NCBI RefSeq assembly: GCF_030123105.1 | Contig: NZ_CP126095.1 | Span: 3,162,001 to 3,226,000 of the forward strand | Length of the DNA stretch: 64,000 nt | Direction: 5' to 3' | Origin: Paenibacillus sp. G2S3 | GTDB taxonomy: Bacteria > Bacillota > Bacilli > Paenibacillales > Paenibacillaceae | Part shown: positions 18,563-25,970 of the stretch, piece after piece | Numbering within the stretch: position 1 is the first letter of the stretch | Layout: each line of letters opens with the position of its first letter | The notes under the pieces: model-generated | Told to the model about the DNA's origin: nothing | The model's input: the letters and a program-made list of their open reading frames with translations, nothing else | Database searches by the model: none | Program-made: the position numbers and the translations under genes

Positions 18563-18686
18563 TCTACGAGTAACGCTCGTTCATTGGACAATAGCAACGT
18601 TTCTTCTCATTAAGGACAGATGTCCTTTTTTAAACCCTTGAATTGCTATTTAATATGTAAGAGATCGAAGTTGAGGAGAGAGAGAA

Positions 18687-19112
18687 ATGAGAGGAATTAT
18701 ATTTGCATTTTTAGCGGGGGCTTGTATTACGCTACAGGGTGTGTCAAATGCTCGAATAAGTCAAGATATTGGGACTTGGCAGGCAGCGACAATTACACAG
18801 TTAACAGGGTTCATCATGTCCTTCCTAATTCTTTTGTTCGTTAGAGATGGGAAAAGGGGAGGCTTTAAGCAAGTAAAACCCTTATATTTGATCGGTGGCG
18901 CTTTTGCGGCTGTTATTATTTTCAGTGAAGTAACGGCCATTCAGCAAATTGGTGTTACTTTTACAATATCCTCGTTATTGATTGCTCAGCTATGTCTGAC
19001 GTTCTTAATTGATATTAAAGGCTGGTTTGGAATGGAAAAGCGAAAGATGAGACTGCCGCAGTTCATTGGCATCGGACTGATGATTGTTGGCGTAGTGATA
19101 CTGAAATTCTAA
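18687..19112 (+). CDS. DMT-family small transporter (DUF606/YdcZ), subunit 1
   Basis: 141 residues, five hydrophobic helices, of the YdcZ (PF04657) family in the drug/metabolite transporter superfamily. Typical repeated start IIFAFLAGACITLQGVSNA. Preceded by GAGGAGAG. The next gene, 38 bases on, codes for a second protein of the same family. The pair likely makes a heterodimeric transporter of unknown substrate. Confidence 0.85.
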   Translation: MRGIIFAFLAGACITLQGVSNARISQDIGTWQAATITQLTGFIMSFLILLFVRDGKRGGFKQVKPLYLIGGAFAAVIIFSEVTAIQQIGVTFTISSLLIAQLCLTFLIDIKGWFGMEKRKMRLPQFIGIGLMIVGVVILKF

Positions 19113-19150
19113 CAACCTTGCGTATAGTTGATAAATGGAGGAATTAAATT

Positions 19151-19609
19151 ATGATTATTGGTTTGATATTAGCGCTTATCGCGGGATCACTCGTGAGTCT
19201 GCAAAATATATTTAATACAAAAGTTAACGAAAAGGTCGGATCTTGGGCGACGACAACTTTAGTGTTAGGGATGGGATTCTTAGCTTCATTTATCATGAGT
19301 CTTATCGTTGAAGGAAACCGTATATTTACTTTGAGAAATATGGAGCCTTGGTATTGGATCAGTGGTTTGATCGGGGTTGGGGTAGTAATATGCCTTGTGC
19401 AAGGTACTAAGCGGCTCGGCCCTACGTATGCGATTTCGATCGTATTAATCTCTCAGCTTGGGTTTGCACTGCTCTGGGATTCACTAGGCTGGTTAGGTTT
19501 GGAGAAGGTTCCTTTTACTTGGAAGCAGTTGGTCGGAGTGATTGTTATTGTTGGTGGCATTCTCGTGTTTAAGCTAGGTGGCGAACGGGAGACGCAGAAG
19601 GCGGCTTAA
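19151..19609 (+). CDS. DMT-family small transporter (DUF606/YdcZ), subunit 2
   Basis: 152 residues, five helices, opening IGLILALIAGSLVSLQNIFN, which aligns with the start of its upstream neighbour. ATG follows TGGAGG. Same family (PF04657) and operon. The two differ clearly in sequence, which points to an ancient duplication with division of roles rather than a recent copy. Confidence 0.85.
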   Translation: MIIGLILALIAGSLVSLQNIFNTKVNEKVGSWATTTLVLGMGFLASFIMSLIVEGNRIFTLRNMEPWYWISGLIGVGVVICLVQGTKRLGPTYAISIVLISQLGFALLWDSLGWLGLEKVPFTWKQLVGVIVIVGGILVFKLGGERETQKAA

Positions 19610-19730
19610 TTTATTCTAAGACTCATGTCTGTCAAAATAGAAGTGATGACAGTCACACGAGGATGGAAGCAAAGCAAATTATACTTTGGGAAAGTAATAG
19701 CTCAATTATAAATAAGGAGTAGATCATCCT

Positions 19731-20048
19731 ATGTTCATACAATTGAACTCCCAAACTATTGAAAAGTTAGAGAAATGCCTTGGTGAACGACCAGGATATT
19801 TTAAATTATTCTTCGATACAGAGGGCTGTGGTTGTAATGGCGTGATCGTAATTCAGGTCATTAGTGAACCTCATGCTACAGATATTGAAGTTCAGAAAGA
19901 GCCCTTTACTTTTTTTGTTGACCGGCAACAGGAGTCTTTATTTGATGAACAGATGCAACTTGAAGCAGATGAGAATTACCCGTCTTTCAAATTAAGTAGT
20001 GATTCGAGTCTGTTAGGAAGTAATATTCGAGTAAAGGATATTCGCTAG
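19731..20048 (+). CDS. HesB-like iron-sulfur cluster biosynthesis family protein
   Basis: 105 residues, HesB/IscA-like fold with the GCGCNG motif (residues about 32-37), though it lacks the C-terminal CGC pair of A-type carriers. Small Firmicute proteins of this form are annotated as iron-sulfur biosynthesis family. RBS AAGGAG. Terminator follows. Actual role in cluster transfer is uncertain because only one Cys pair is present. Confidence 0.8.
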   Translation: MFIQLNSQTIEKLEKCLGERPGYFKLFFDTEGCGCNGVIVIQVISEPHATDIEVQKEPFTFFVDRQQESLFDEQMQLEADENYPSFKLSSDSSLLGSNIRVKDIR

Positions 20049-20072
20049 GCAGGTTGGAGCAGTTGAATGTAG

Positions 20073-20116
20073 AGTGTGTAGAATGGCTGATGAAGCGATT
20101 CTACACACTTTTTTTA
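20073..20116 (+). terminator. Rho-independent terminator
   Basis: Perfect 12-bp stem AGTGTGTAGAAT (20073-20084) / ATTCTACACACT (20098-20109) followed by a long T-run. Confidence 0.9.
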
Positions 20117-20134
20117 TTTTTTCGATCAATAATA

Positions 20135-20167
20135 TTGCTGACTATGTCACGACGTGATATAGTCACG
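20135..20167 (+). promoter_or_regulatory. padR promoter with embedded palindromic operator
   Basis: TTGCTG (20135-20140) and TATAGT (20158-20163) are 17 bases apart. A 23-bp palindrome with 11-base arms and one mismatch (20141-20163) fills exactly the spacer and the -10. A second overlapping inverted repeat CGTGA-N5-TCACG lies at 20153-20167. Best explained as the autoregulatory site of the PadR protein encoded next. Confidence 0.6.
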
Positions 20168-20211
20168 TTAAGACATATTTAAATGCGACGTATAAATAAA
20201 GGGAGCTGGGC

Positions 20212-20559
20212 ATGTTGAACCCTGAGAAAGTATTGAAGAAATACGTACCCATGACTGAAACAGCATTCTATATTCTTTTATCCTTAGATGAACCACGTCA
20301 TGGTTATGGAATAGTGAAGCATGTGGAGAAAATCACGAAAGCGCGTCTTTTGTTAGGTTCAGGTACAGTTTATGGCACGTTAACAAAGATGCAAAAAGAT
20401 GGGATGATTACTGTTTTTGCTGATGAAGAGAGAAAAACGGTTTACGAAAGAACAGACATAGGGATGCTAATTCTTGCTACGGAGATTAATAGGCTTAAAG
20501 AGCTGCATGAGAATGCTATAAAATATGGAGGTGATGTAGATGATCATCAAAATATCTAG
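20212..20559 (+). CDS. PadR-family transcriptional regulator
   Basis: 115 residues with the PadR winged helix (AFYILLSLDEPRHGYGIVKHVE, then GTVYGTLTKMQKDGMI). These repressors dissociate from their palindromic operator on ligand binding or are antagonised by a partner. The stop overlaps the DUF2812 gene by 20 bases, the standard PadR/DUF2812 operon of Firmicutes. Promoter and operator are at 20135-20167. ATG after GGGAG. Confidence 0.9.
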   Translation: MLNPEKVLKKYVPMTETAFYILLSLDEPRHGYGIVKHVEKITKARLLLGSGTVYGTLTKMQKDGMITVFADEERKTVYERTDIGMLILATEINRLKELHENAIKYGGDVDDHQNI

Positions 20560-21751
20560 ACCCTTTTGGAGTTATGATGTTCAGAAAACCGAAGAATGGT
20601 TAGCTTCTATGGCCCAAAAAGGCTACGAACTTATCCGAATCAACCGTTTAACTAGATATTTTTACTTTCAGCAAGGTGAATCGAACGTAGCTAACTATCG
20701 GATCGTATTCGATAAAGTTCCCAATCAATCCCTCTCTAAGGGTCTATTAAATTTCGGATGGACGAAGGTGTTACAGAGCGGCAAATGGTACGTGACGATG
20801 AATAAGCTGCCTTTAGAACAGATTAGAACTTTCCCTGATCGAGAGGGGATCGTAAAGCATAACAAGAAGATCATGTATATTTTTATGGGAATATTGATTT
20901 ATTTAATGGTTGCATTACTCAATGTAATTTTAATAAGTACGATAGCAATGAGTGTTTCCAAGGTTGGTCATTTTAATGTCTTCAATGGGCCGTATGGTTT
21001 TATTCCCGCTACTGCATTAGGGCTTAGCATTATCTTATGTATTTTCACCGTATACTCGCTAATCACATTAAACAAGACGAACCAACGATTAACAGGAGAA
21101 TTCATACAACCAAACAAGCAAAATGGTCAGGGGACATCCCCTCTGAAAGACAGGCTAAGTAAGAATGAAAAGAAACGCTTGAAAAGCTCAGGTCAACTTG
21201 TTATGAAGTGGAAGCTTGGATGGATGTATGCTCCTGATCGGCTTGAAGCGTGGCTAGAGGGAATGGAAGAAAAGGGATATAATCTGTACAGCGTTGGCAA
21301 AACAGGAACTGCCTTTTATTTTAAAAAAGGGAAGCCTCGTAAGATGTGTTATTGTGCGGATTTACAAAATACTGCAGATACCAATTACTTCAACATTCAC
21401 ACGGATTCTGGCTGGGTATGTCTGTATCATTCGAGTTCATGGAGTCAGAAATGGGTCTTATGGGGCCAAGAATATGTGCCAGGCGAAGTAAAACCTCAAA
21501 TTTATAGCGATAAGTTAAATCAGTTGAAATTAGCTAGACGTATAGCTTTAACGTATTCTGCTATGTTCTTACCTCTCACTATTTTATATATGTATATTAT
21601 TGGTTTAAATGTAAGATTATCGGATTACGCAGATCTGGATCGATTGGAGATTATAAATTTGATCTTGTACGCCATATTAATTCTAATGTTTGGCTCATAT
21701 GTTACTCGCACTTGGCTATATTACAACCGGCTTCGTAAACTTCATCAATAA
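20540..21751 (+). CDS. Membrane protein with two DUF2812 domains
   Basis: 403 residues. Two DUF2812 repeats (FWSYDVQKTEEWLASMAQKGYEL near residue 10 and WMYAPDRLEAWLEGMEEKGYNL near 230), each followed by two transmembrane helices (about 113-140 and 150-172; 328-350 and 365-388). DUF2812 proteins are nearly always encoded after PadR; they probably sense envelope stress or control the PadR protein. The duplicated form here is longer than the common single-domain version. Start within the padR 3' end, AGGTGATGTAG upstream. Confidence 0.85.
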   Translation: MIIKISRPFWSYDVQKTEEWLASMAQKGYELIRINRLTRYFYFQQGESNVANYRIVFDKVPNQSLSKGLLNFGWTKVLQSGKWYVTMNKLPLEQIRTFPDREGIVKHNKKIMYIFMGILIYLMVALLNVILISTIAMSVSKVGHFNVFNGPYGFIPATALGLSIILCIFTVYSLITLNKTNQRLTGEFIQPNKQNGQGTSPLKDRLSKNEKKRLKSSGQLVMKWKLGWMYAPDRLEAWLEGMEEKGYNLYSVGKTGTAFYFKKGKPRKMCYCADLQNTADTNYFNIHTDSGWVCLYHSSSWSQKWVLWGQEYVPGEVKPQIYSDKLNQLKLARRIALTYSAMFLPLTILYMYIIGLNVRLSDYADLDRLEIINLILYAILILMFGSYVTRTWLYYNRLRKLHQ

Positions 21752-21768
21752 TATCGTGGAGGTGTATG

Positions 21769-22521
21769 ATGCAACAGAACATTTATGACAACCCTGAGTT
21801 TTTTCAAATGTATAAGAACTTAAGGGAGTCAAGAATTACATACAATGACTTTATTGAACAACCTGCAATAAGAGGGTTACTTCCAGATCTACAGGATTTA
21901 AATGTTCTCGACCTTGGCTGCGGTTTTGGAGAACAGGCGAACTATATGATTGATAACCATGCATCACAGGTAACAGGAGTAGATATATCAGAGAAGATGT
22001 TAGCTATGGCAAGGAAACGACCTGAGATCCGTTATATACAGGGCTCTATGGAAGAAATCGAATTTAATCGAAATGAATTTGATTTGGTAGTAAGTTCGTT
22101 AGCTTTTCATTATATCGAGGATTATAAAACACTCATTAGTAGGATTTCAGAATGGATTAAACCCAATGGGCACCTGGTATTTTCAATAGAGCATCCGGTT
22201 GTTTTATCGAATAAGAGCCAAAGTGGGTGGGTTAAAGATCTCGATCATAATATCCTCCATTGGCCTATTGATAATTATGGTGAAGAAGGTCTCAGATCAC
22301 AGTTTTGGGGAATCGATGGCGTTATTAAATACCATAGAAAACTCTCTACATTAATTAATACTTTGATCCAAAATGGGCTGGCTGTTGAACAAATTGTTGA
22401 ACCTGAATCTACACCTGAAGGTCTTGAGAAGATGCCCAATTTAATAAATGAAAGAAGGAGACCTTCATTTTTAATAATTAAGGCTAGGAAAACAGTTATA
22501 CAGCATCTGCAAGGAAAATAA
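21769..22521 (+). CDS. Class I SAM-dependent methyltransferase
   Basis: 250 residues with motif I VLDLGCGFGEQ (SAM binding), the acidic motif VTGVDIS and the post-motif segment FDLVVSSLAFHYIEDY. Methyl transfer to an unknown small molecule. ATG 21769 fits TGGAGG better than the in-frame ATG three bases earlier. Seventeen bases after the DUF2812 gene, possibly same transcript. Confidence 0.87.
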   Translation: MQQNIYDNPEFFQMYKNLRESRITYNDFIEQPAIRGLLPDLQDLNVLDLGCGFGEQANYMIDNHASQVTGVDISEKMLAMARKRPEIRYIQGSMEEIEFNRNEFDLVVSSLAFHYIEDYKTLISRISEWIKPNGHLVFSIEHPVVLSNKSQSGWVKDLDHNILHWPIDNYGEEGLRSQFWGIDGVIKYHRKLSTLINTLIQNGLAVEQIVEPESTPEGLEKMPNLINERRRPSFLIIKARKTVIQHLQGK

Positions 22522-22534
22522 GGGGAGTGTTTGT

Positions 22535-23335
22535 ATGCATGAAATATCTCATGAGGATTATTATAAAGTGAAGCCACTACTTCAAGGAGAGCATATCCAT
22601 CCCGAAATTCTCTCTGTGATTGAAGTCAATAATCCTGGTTGGATCTTTGTCGATCAACTTACAGCACCAAAGAGTGCGTTAGTATGGAGTCAGGGGATTG
22701 AAGGGTTTTATCTTATCGGCGATCACACCAATCAAGCTTTTATCCATGCACTGGACAGTTATGTAACAGATCATATTGTACCTAGAATGAAGGAACTCGG
22801 GATGGAACATTTCGAAGTTTCTGGTCAACATGATGAATGGAATCTGGAATTGATGTTTCCTTCTAGGAAGCTATATCCGTTTGAACAGATGGTGTTCAAG
22901 TTACTTCACAAGCCGCCTACGACGCTGACTAATGGGATTAGAACTATAAATCTTAAAATGCTGGATTGGGAGAACTCAGATCTAAAGAATATAGAATTTG
23001 TACATGAAAATATTGATTTATTCTGGTCATCGAAAGAAGACTTTGCCGAAAAAGGCTACGGATATGCTGCTGTTGAGGGATCTGAAATTATGGGGGTATG
23101 TTATTCTAGTTTTGTTACACAGGATACACACGCGATCGGAATTGAAACCCTTCCTAAATATCAGAAACAAGGAGTGGGGACACATTTAGCAACGCTAGTT
23201 GTTGAAGATGTACTCGCCAATGGCTTTATTCCTTACTGGGATTGTTCACTAGATAATGAAGCTTCGAAAAAATCGGCACTACGACTAGGGTTTCAACAGA
23301 TACATCAATATAAGTGTGGTGCTTTTGCAATTTAA
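22535..23335 (+). CDS. GNAT-family acetyltransferase (GNAT_acetyltr_2-like)
   Basis: 266 residues; C-terminal GNAT domain with the acetyl-CoA loop KYQKQGVGTHLA (about residues 208-219) and ALRLGF near the end. The N-terminal 120 residues are the extra domain found in the Firmicute zwittermicin-resistance-like acetyltransferase group. RBS GGGGAG. Shares a transcript with the methyltransferase gene 13 bases upstream; closed by a terminator. Substrate unknown. Confidence 0.82.
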   Translation: MHEISHEDYYKVKPLLQGEHIHPEILSVIEVNNPGWIFVDQLTAPKSALVWSQGIEGFYLIGDHTNQAFIHALDSYVTDHIVPRMKELGMEHFEVSGQHDEWNLELMFPSRKLYPFEQMVFKLLHKPPTTLTNGIRTINLKMLDWENSDLKNIEFVHENIDLFWSSKEDFAEKGYGYAAVEGSEIMGVCYSSFVTQDTHAIGIETLPKYQKQGVGTHLATLVVEDVLANGFIPYWDCSLDNEASKKSALRLGFQQIHQYKCGAFAI

Positions 23336-23346
23336 TCCTTTTAGAG

Positions 23347-23376
23347 ACGTCTATTCCATGGAGTAGACGTTTTTAT
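23347..23376 (+). terminator. Rho-independent terminator
   Basis: Near-perfect palindrome 23347-23370 (ACGTCTA ... TAGACGT) followed by TTTTATTA. Confidence 0.8.
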
Positions 23377-23504
23377 TATATTTACCATGAAGTTGTAAAT
23401 ACTTTAATATGAATTGTAATTTGGTATAACTCTATAATTATGAGAGAATGATCATCGGAACGAATGGAACGATTGAATATATTATAAGGTTAGGATGATC
23501 ATCC

Positions 23505-24188
23505 ATGAAAATTTTTCTTGTCGAGGACGATAGAACGATAGCATCAGGACTTGAATATTCATTACAGCAGGATCATTTTGAAACCCTTCTATGTTATGAC
23601 GCCACCTCAGCCAAAGCGGTGTTATCTGAGCAGTTATCAGAGCTCACTTTATGCATCTTTGATCTCTCACTGCCGGATGGCAGCGGTTATGAATTGTGCA
23701 AGATCGTGAAAGCGCAAAGTGATATACCGGTAATTTTTTTAACGGCGATTGATGATGAGGTCAACGTGGTGATGGGACTCGATATGGGGGCAGATGATTA
23801 CATAACCAAGCCTTTTCGGATTCGGGAGCTGCTATCGCGGATTAAATCCGTCTTAAGGAGATATAACAAGCAGGCTCAGACCCAATCCAATATCGAATTA
23901 GAGAATATACGGATTAACACACTTGAAGGAAAGGTTTATAAGAACGGCGATGAAGTGCTATTGACCGCATTAGAATATCGATTATTACTGATCTTTGCTA
24001 ACCATGTTGGTCAGGTTCTCTCAAGAAATCAATTGTTAGAACGGATTTGGGATGTGGCAGGTGAATTCGTGAACGACAATACATTATCGGTTTACATAAA
24101 AAGACTTAGGGAAAAGTTAGAAGATAACCCCCAAGAACCCACCCTGATCAAAACAGTTCGAGGGTTGGGTTACAAGGTTGGTGATTAG
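23505..24188 (+). CDS. OmpR-family response regulator
   Basis: 227 residues. Receiver domain with acidic pocket (VEDD), phosphoacceptor Asp53 in FDLSLPDG, Thr80 and Lys102 (TKPF); C-terminal winged helix DNA-binding domain (about 130-225, EFVNDNTLSVYIKRLREKLE, GLGYKVGD). It is the partner of the kinase that overlaps its end and probably activates the ABC operon at 25287, whose promoter carries 11-bp direct repeats. Start ATG has AGGATGATC upstream. Confidence 0.92.
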   Translation: MKIFLVEDDRTIASGLEYSLQQDHFETLLCYDATSAKAVLSEQLSELTLCIFDLSLPDGSGYELCKIVKAQSDIPVIFLTAIDDEVNVVMGLDMGADDYITKPFRIRELLSRIKSVLRRYNKQAQTQSNIELENIRINTLEGKVYKNGDEVLLTALEYRLLLIFANHVGQVLSRNQLLERIWDVAGEFVNDNTLSVYIKRLREKLEDNPQEPTLIKTVRGLGYKVGD

Positions 24189-24189
24189 G

Positions 24190-25191
24190 ATGCTTCGTAA
24201 TAGAGAATTTAGATGGTTATTGTTTACGATGTGCGTGATCAGTCTTGTGGCTACAGCGGTGGCGACATTTATATCGTTAGAGGCGGTAGGGCTCATAGCT
24301 GGGACTTCAGCTTTGCTTATAGCTTGCAGTGTATTGTTTACCCGCTGGAGATATGGTGAAATTGTAAAGCTTTCAGGGTATCTACGTCAAATCAGTAGTG
24401 GGAATTATTCGCTCGATGTTCGTGATAATCAGGAAGGTGAGCTTAGTATCCTGAAGAATGACATTTATAAAGTGACGCTGATGTTATCCGAGCAGAGTGC
24501 GCAATTACAAGAAGATAAAATGAAGCTTACCAATGCGATTTCGGATATCTCTCATCAGCTCAAAACCCCGCTTACTTCCATGACTGTGATGGCAGATTTA
24601 TTAAGTGATCCTGAGCTGCAAACTGAGAAGAGAATGGAGTTTACCAGGAAAATTACGATCCAACTCGAACGAATTGGCTGGCTGGTCTCCTCTTTATTAA
24701 AATTCTCCAAGATCGATGCAGGAACCATTCATTTTAAAAAAGATCTTGTTCTGGTGAACAAGCTAGTTCAAAAATCTTTGGAGCCCATGTTAATTCCAAT
24801 GGATATTAAAGAACAACGGGTCTTGATTGATGGAGATGATAGCACCACATTTACGGGCGATCTCAATTGGACAACTGAGGCGATCATTAATATTCTGAAA
24901 AACTGTGTAGAGCACACACCTGCTGGGGGAGAAATTTCGATTTCTTTTGCAGAAAATGCACTGTTTACGGAAATTTTCATTACAGATAACGGAAAAGGAA
25001 TCCCAAAGGCAGAGCTCCCCTATATCTTCAAACGATTCTATAAAGGTAAGAATGCAAGCGAAGATAGTGTAGGGATTGGACTTGCCTTGGCACAAAGCAT
25101 TATCACAGGACAAAACGGAACGATCGATGTGAAGAGTGAAGTGGGAAAGGGTTCACAATTTCAGATCAAATTTTATAAGCAAGTCATTTAG
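24190..25191 (+). CDS. Sensor histidine kinase, intramembrane-sensing type
   Basis: 333 residues. Two close transmembrane helices (about 10-29 and 33-51) with almost no extracellular loop, a HAMP-like stretch, a DHp domain with His122 in SDISHQLKTPLTS, and a HATPase domain (N box INILKNCVEH, G1 DNGKGIP, G2 VGIGLAL). Such small sensors often detect antimicrobial peptides through the neighbouring ABC permease. ATG 24190 is preceded by GGTGATTAGG; an in-frame TTG at 24178 is possible. Overlaps/abuts the response regulator. Confidence 0.88.
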   Translation: MLRNREFRWLLFTMCVISLVATAVATFISLEAVGLIAGTSALLIACSVLFTRWRYGEIVKLSGYLRQISSGNYSLDVRDNQEGELSILKNDIYKVTLMLSEQSAQLQEDKMKLTNAISDISHQLKTPLTSMTVMADLLSDPELQTEKRMEFTRKITIQLERIGWLVSSLLKFSKIDAGTIHFKKDLVLVNKLVQKSLEPMLIPMDIKEQRVLIDGDDSTTFTGDLNWTTEAIINILKNCVEHTPAGGEISISFAENALFTEIFITDNGKGIPKAELPYIFKRFYKGKNASEDSVGIGLALAQSIITGQNGTIDVKSEVGKGSQFQIKFYKQVI

Positions 25192-25202
25192 CACATATGG
25201 CT

Positions 25203-25258
25203 TAGTGACTAGAATGTCACTTTAGAGTCACTGGATAGTCATTGTAGACAGATATACT
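25203..25258 (+). promoter_or_regulatory. Four 11-bp-spaced direct repeats and -10 of the ABC operon
   Basis: GTGAC (25205), GTCAC (25216), GTCAC (25227) and GTCAT (25238) recur at exactly 11-base intervals. TATACT (25253-25258) is a fair -10, with no good -35 at 17 bases (CTGGAT). This is the layout of a promoter activated by an OmpR-type regulator bound as tandem dimers on one DNA face, matching the regulator encoded at 23505. Confidence 0.55.
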
Positions 25259-25286
25259 GATCTCATCAACAAATGGAGGTCTAACA

Positions 25287-25970
25287 ATGGACATTTTAAA
25301 GATTGAACATCTGTCTAAAACATATGGAAAAGGCGAAACAGCGGTAAAGGCACTGGATGATGTATCTTTTTCGATTAAAAAAGGGGAATTCGTAGCGATT
25401 ATCGGGCCATCTGGCTCCGGGAAATCGACCATTCTGCACTTATTAGGCGGAGTGGATAGACCGACAAGCGGCAAAGTATTCGTAGATAACACGGATATTT
25501 ATGAATTGAATGAAACACAGCTGGCGATCTTTAGACGCAGACAAATTGGGCTGATTTATCAATTCTATAATCTTATACCGGTCTTAACGGTCGAAGAGAA
25601 CATCACACTTCCTTTACTCCTTGATCAGCACAAGGTAGATAAGAAACAATTTGCGGATACTGTAAAGGCGTTAAATTTGGAAAATCGCTTAAATCATCTC
25701 CCGAATCAGCTCTCAGGTGGGCAACAACAGCGGGTCTCTATTGGCAGAGCGTTAATTAGTAATCCTGCAATCATGCTGGCGGATGAGCCAACCGGTAATC
25801 TGGATAGTAAGAACAGTGGTGAAATTATTGACTTACTAAAAATGTTTAATAAAACCTATAATCAAACACTGATTGTCATTACTCATGATGAACGGATTGC
25901 ATTACAAGCGGATAGAGTGATTACCATTGAAGATGGAAGGATCGCCAAAGATGAGGTGATTCGTCCGTGA
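25287..25970 (+). CDS. ABC transporter ATP-binding protein (MacB/BceA-like)
   Basis: 227 residues with Walker [11 protein letters not shown]-loop YQFYNLIP, signature [15 protein letters not shown], Walker [12 protein letters not shown] and H-loop THD, the LolD/MacB/BceA subclass. Works with the FtsX-type permease encoded next (4-base GTGA overlap). Strong RBS TGGAGG. Probably a peptide-antibiotic detoxification or sensing transporter. Confidence 0.92.
   Translation: MDILKIEHLSKTYGKGETAVKALDDVSFSIKKGEFVAIIGPSGSGKSTILHLLGGVDRPTSGKVFVDNTDIYELNETQLAIFRRRQIGLIYQFYNLIPVLTVEENITLPLLLDQHKVDKKQFADTVKALNLENRLNHLPNQLSGGQQQRVSIGRALISNPAIMLADEPTGNLDSKNSGEIIDLLKMFNKTYNQTLIVITHDERIALQADRVITIEDGRIAKDEVIRP

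Noticed and set aside
18620..18844. Plus-strand frame overlapping the first DMT gene
   Set aside because: Out-of-frame shadow; the DMT frame has SD and clear family features.
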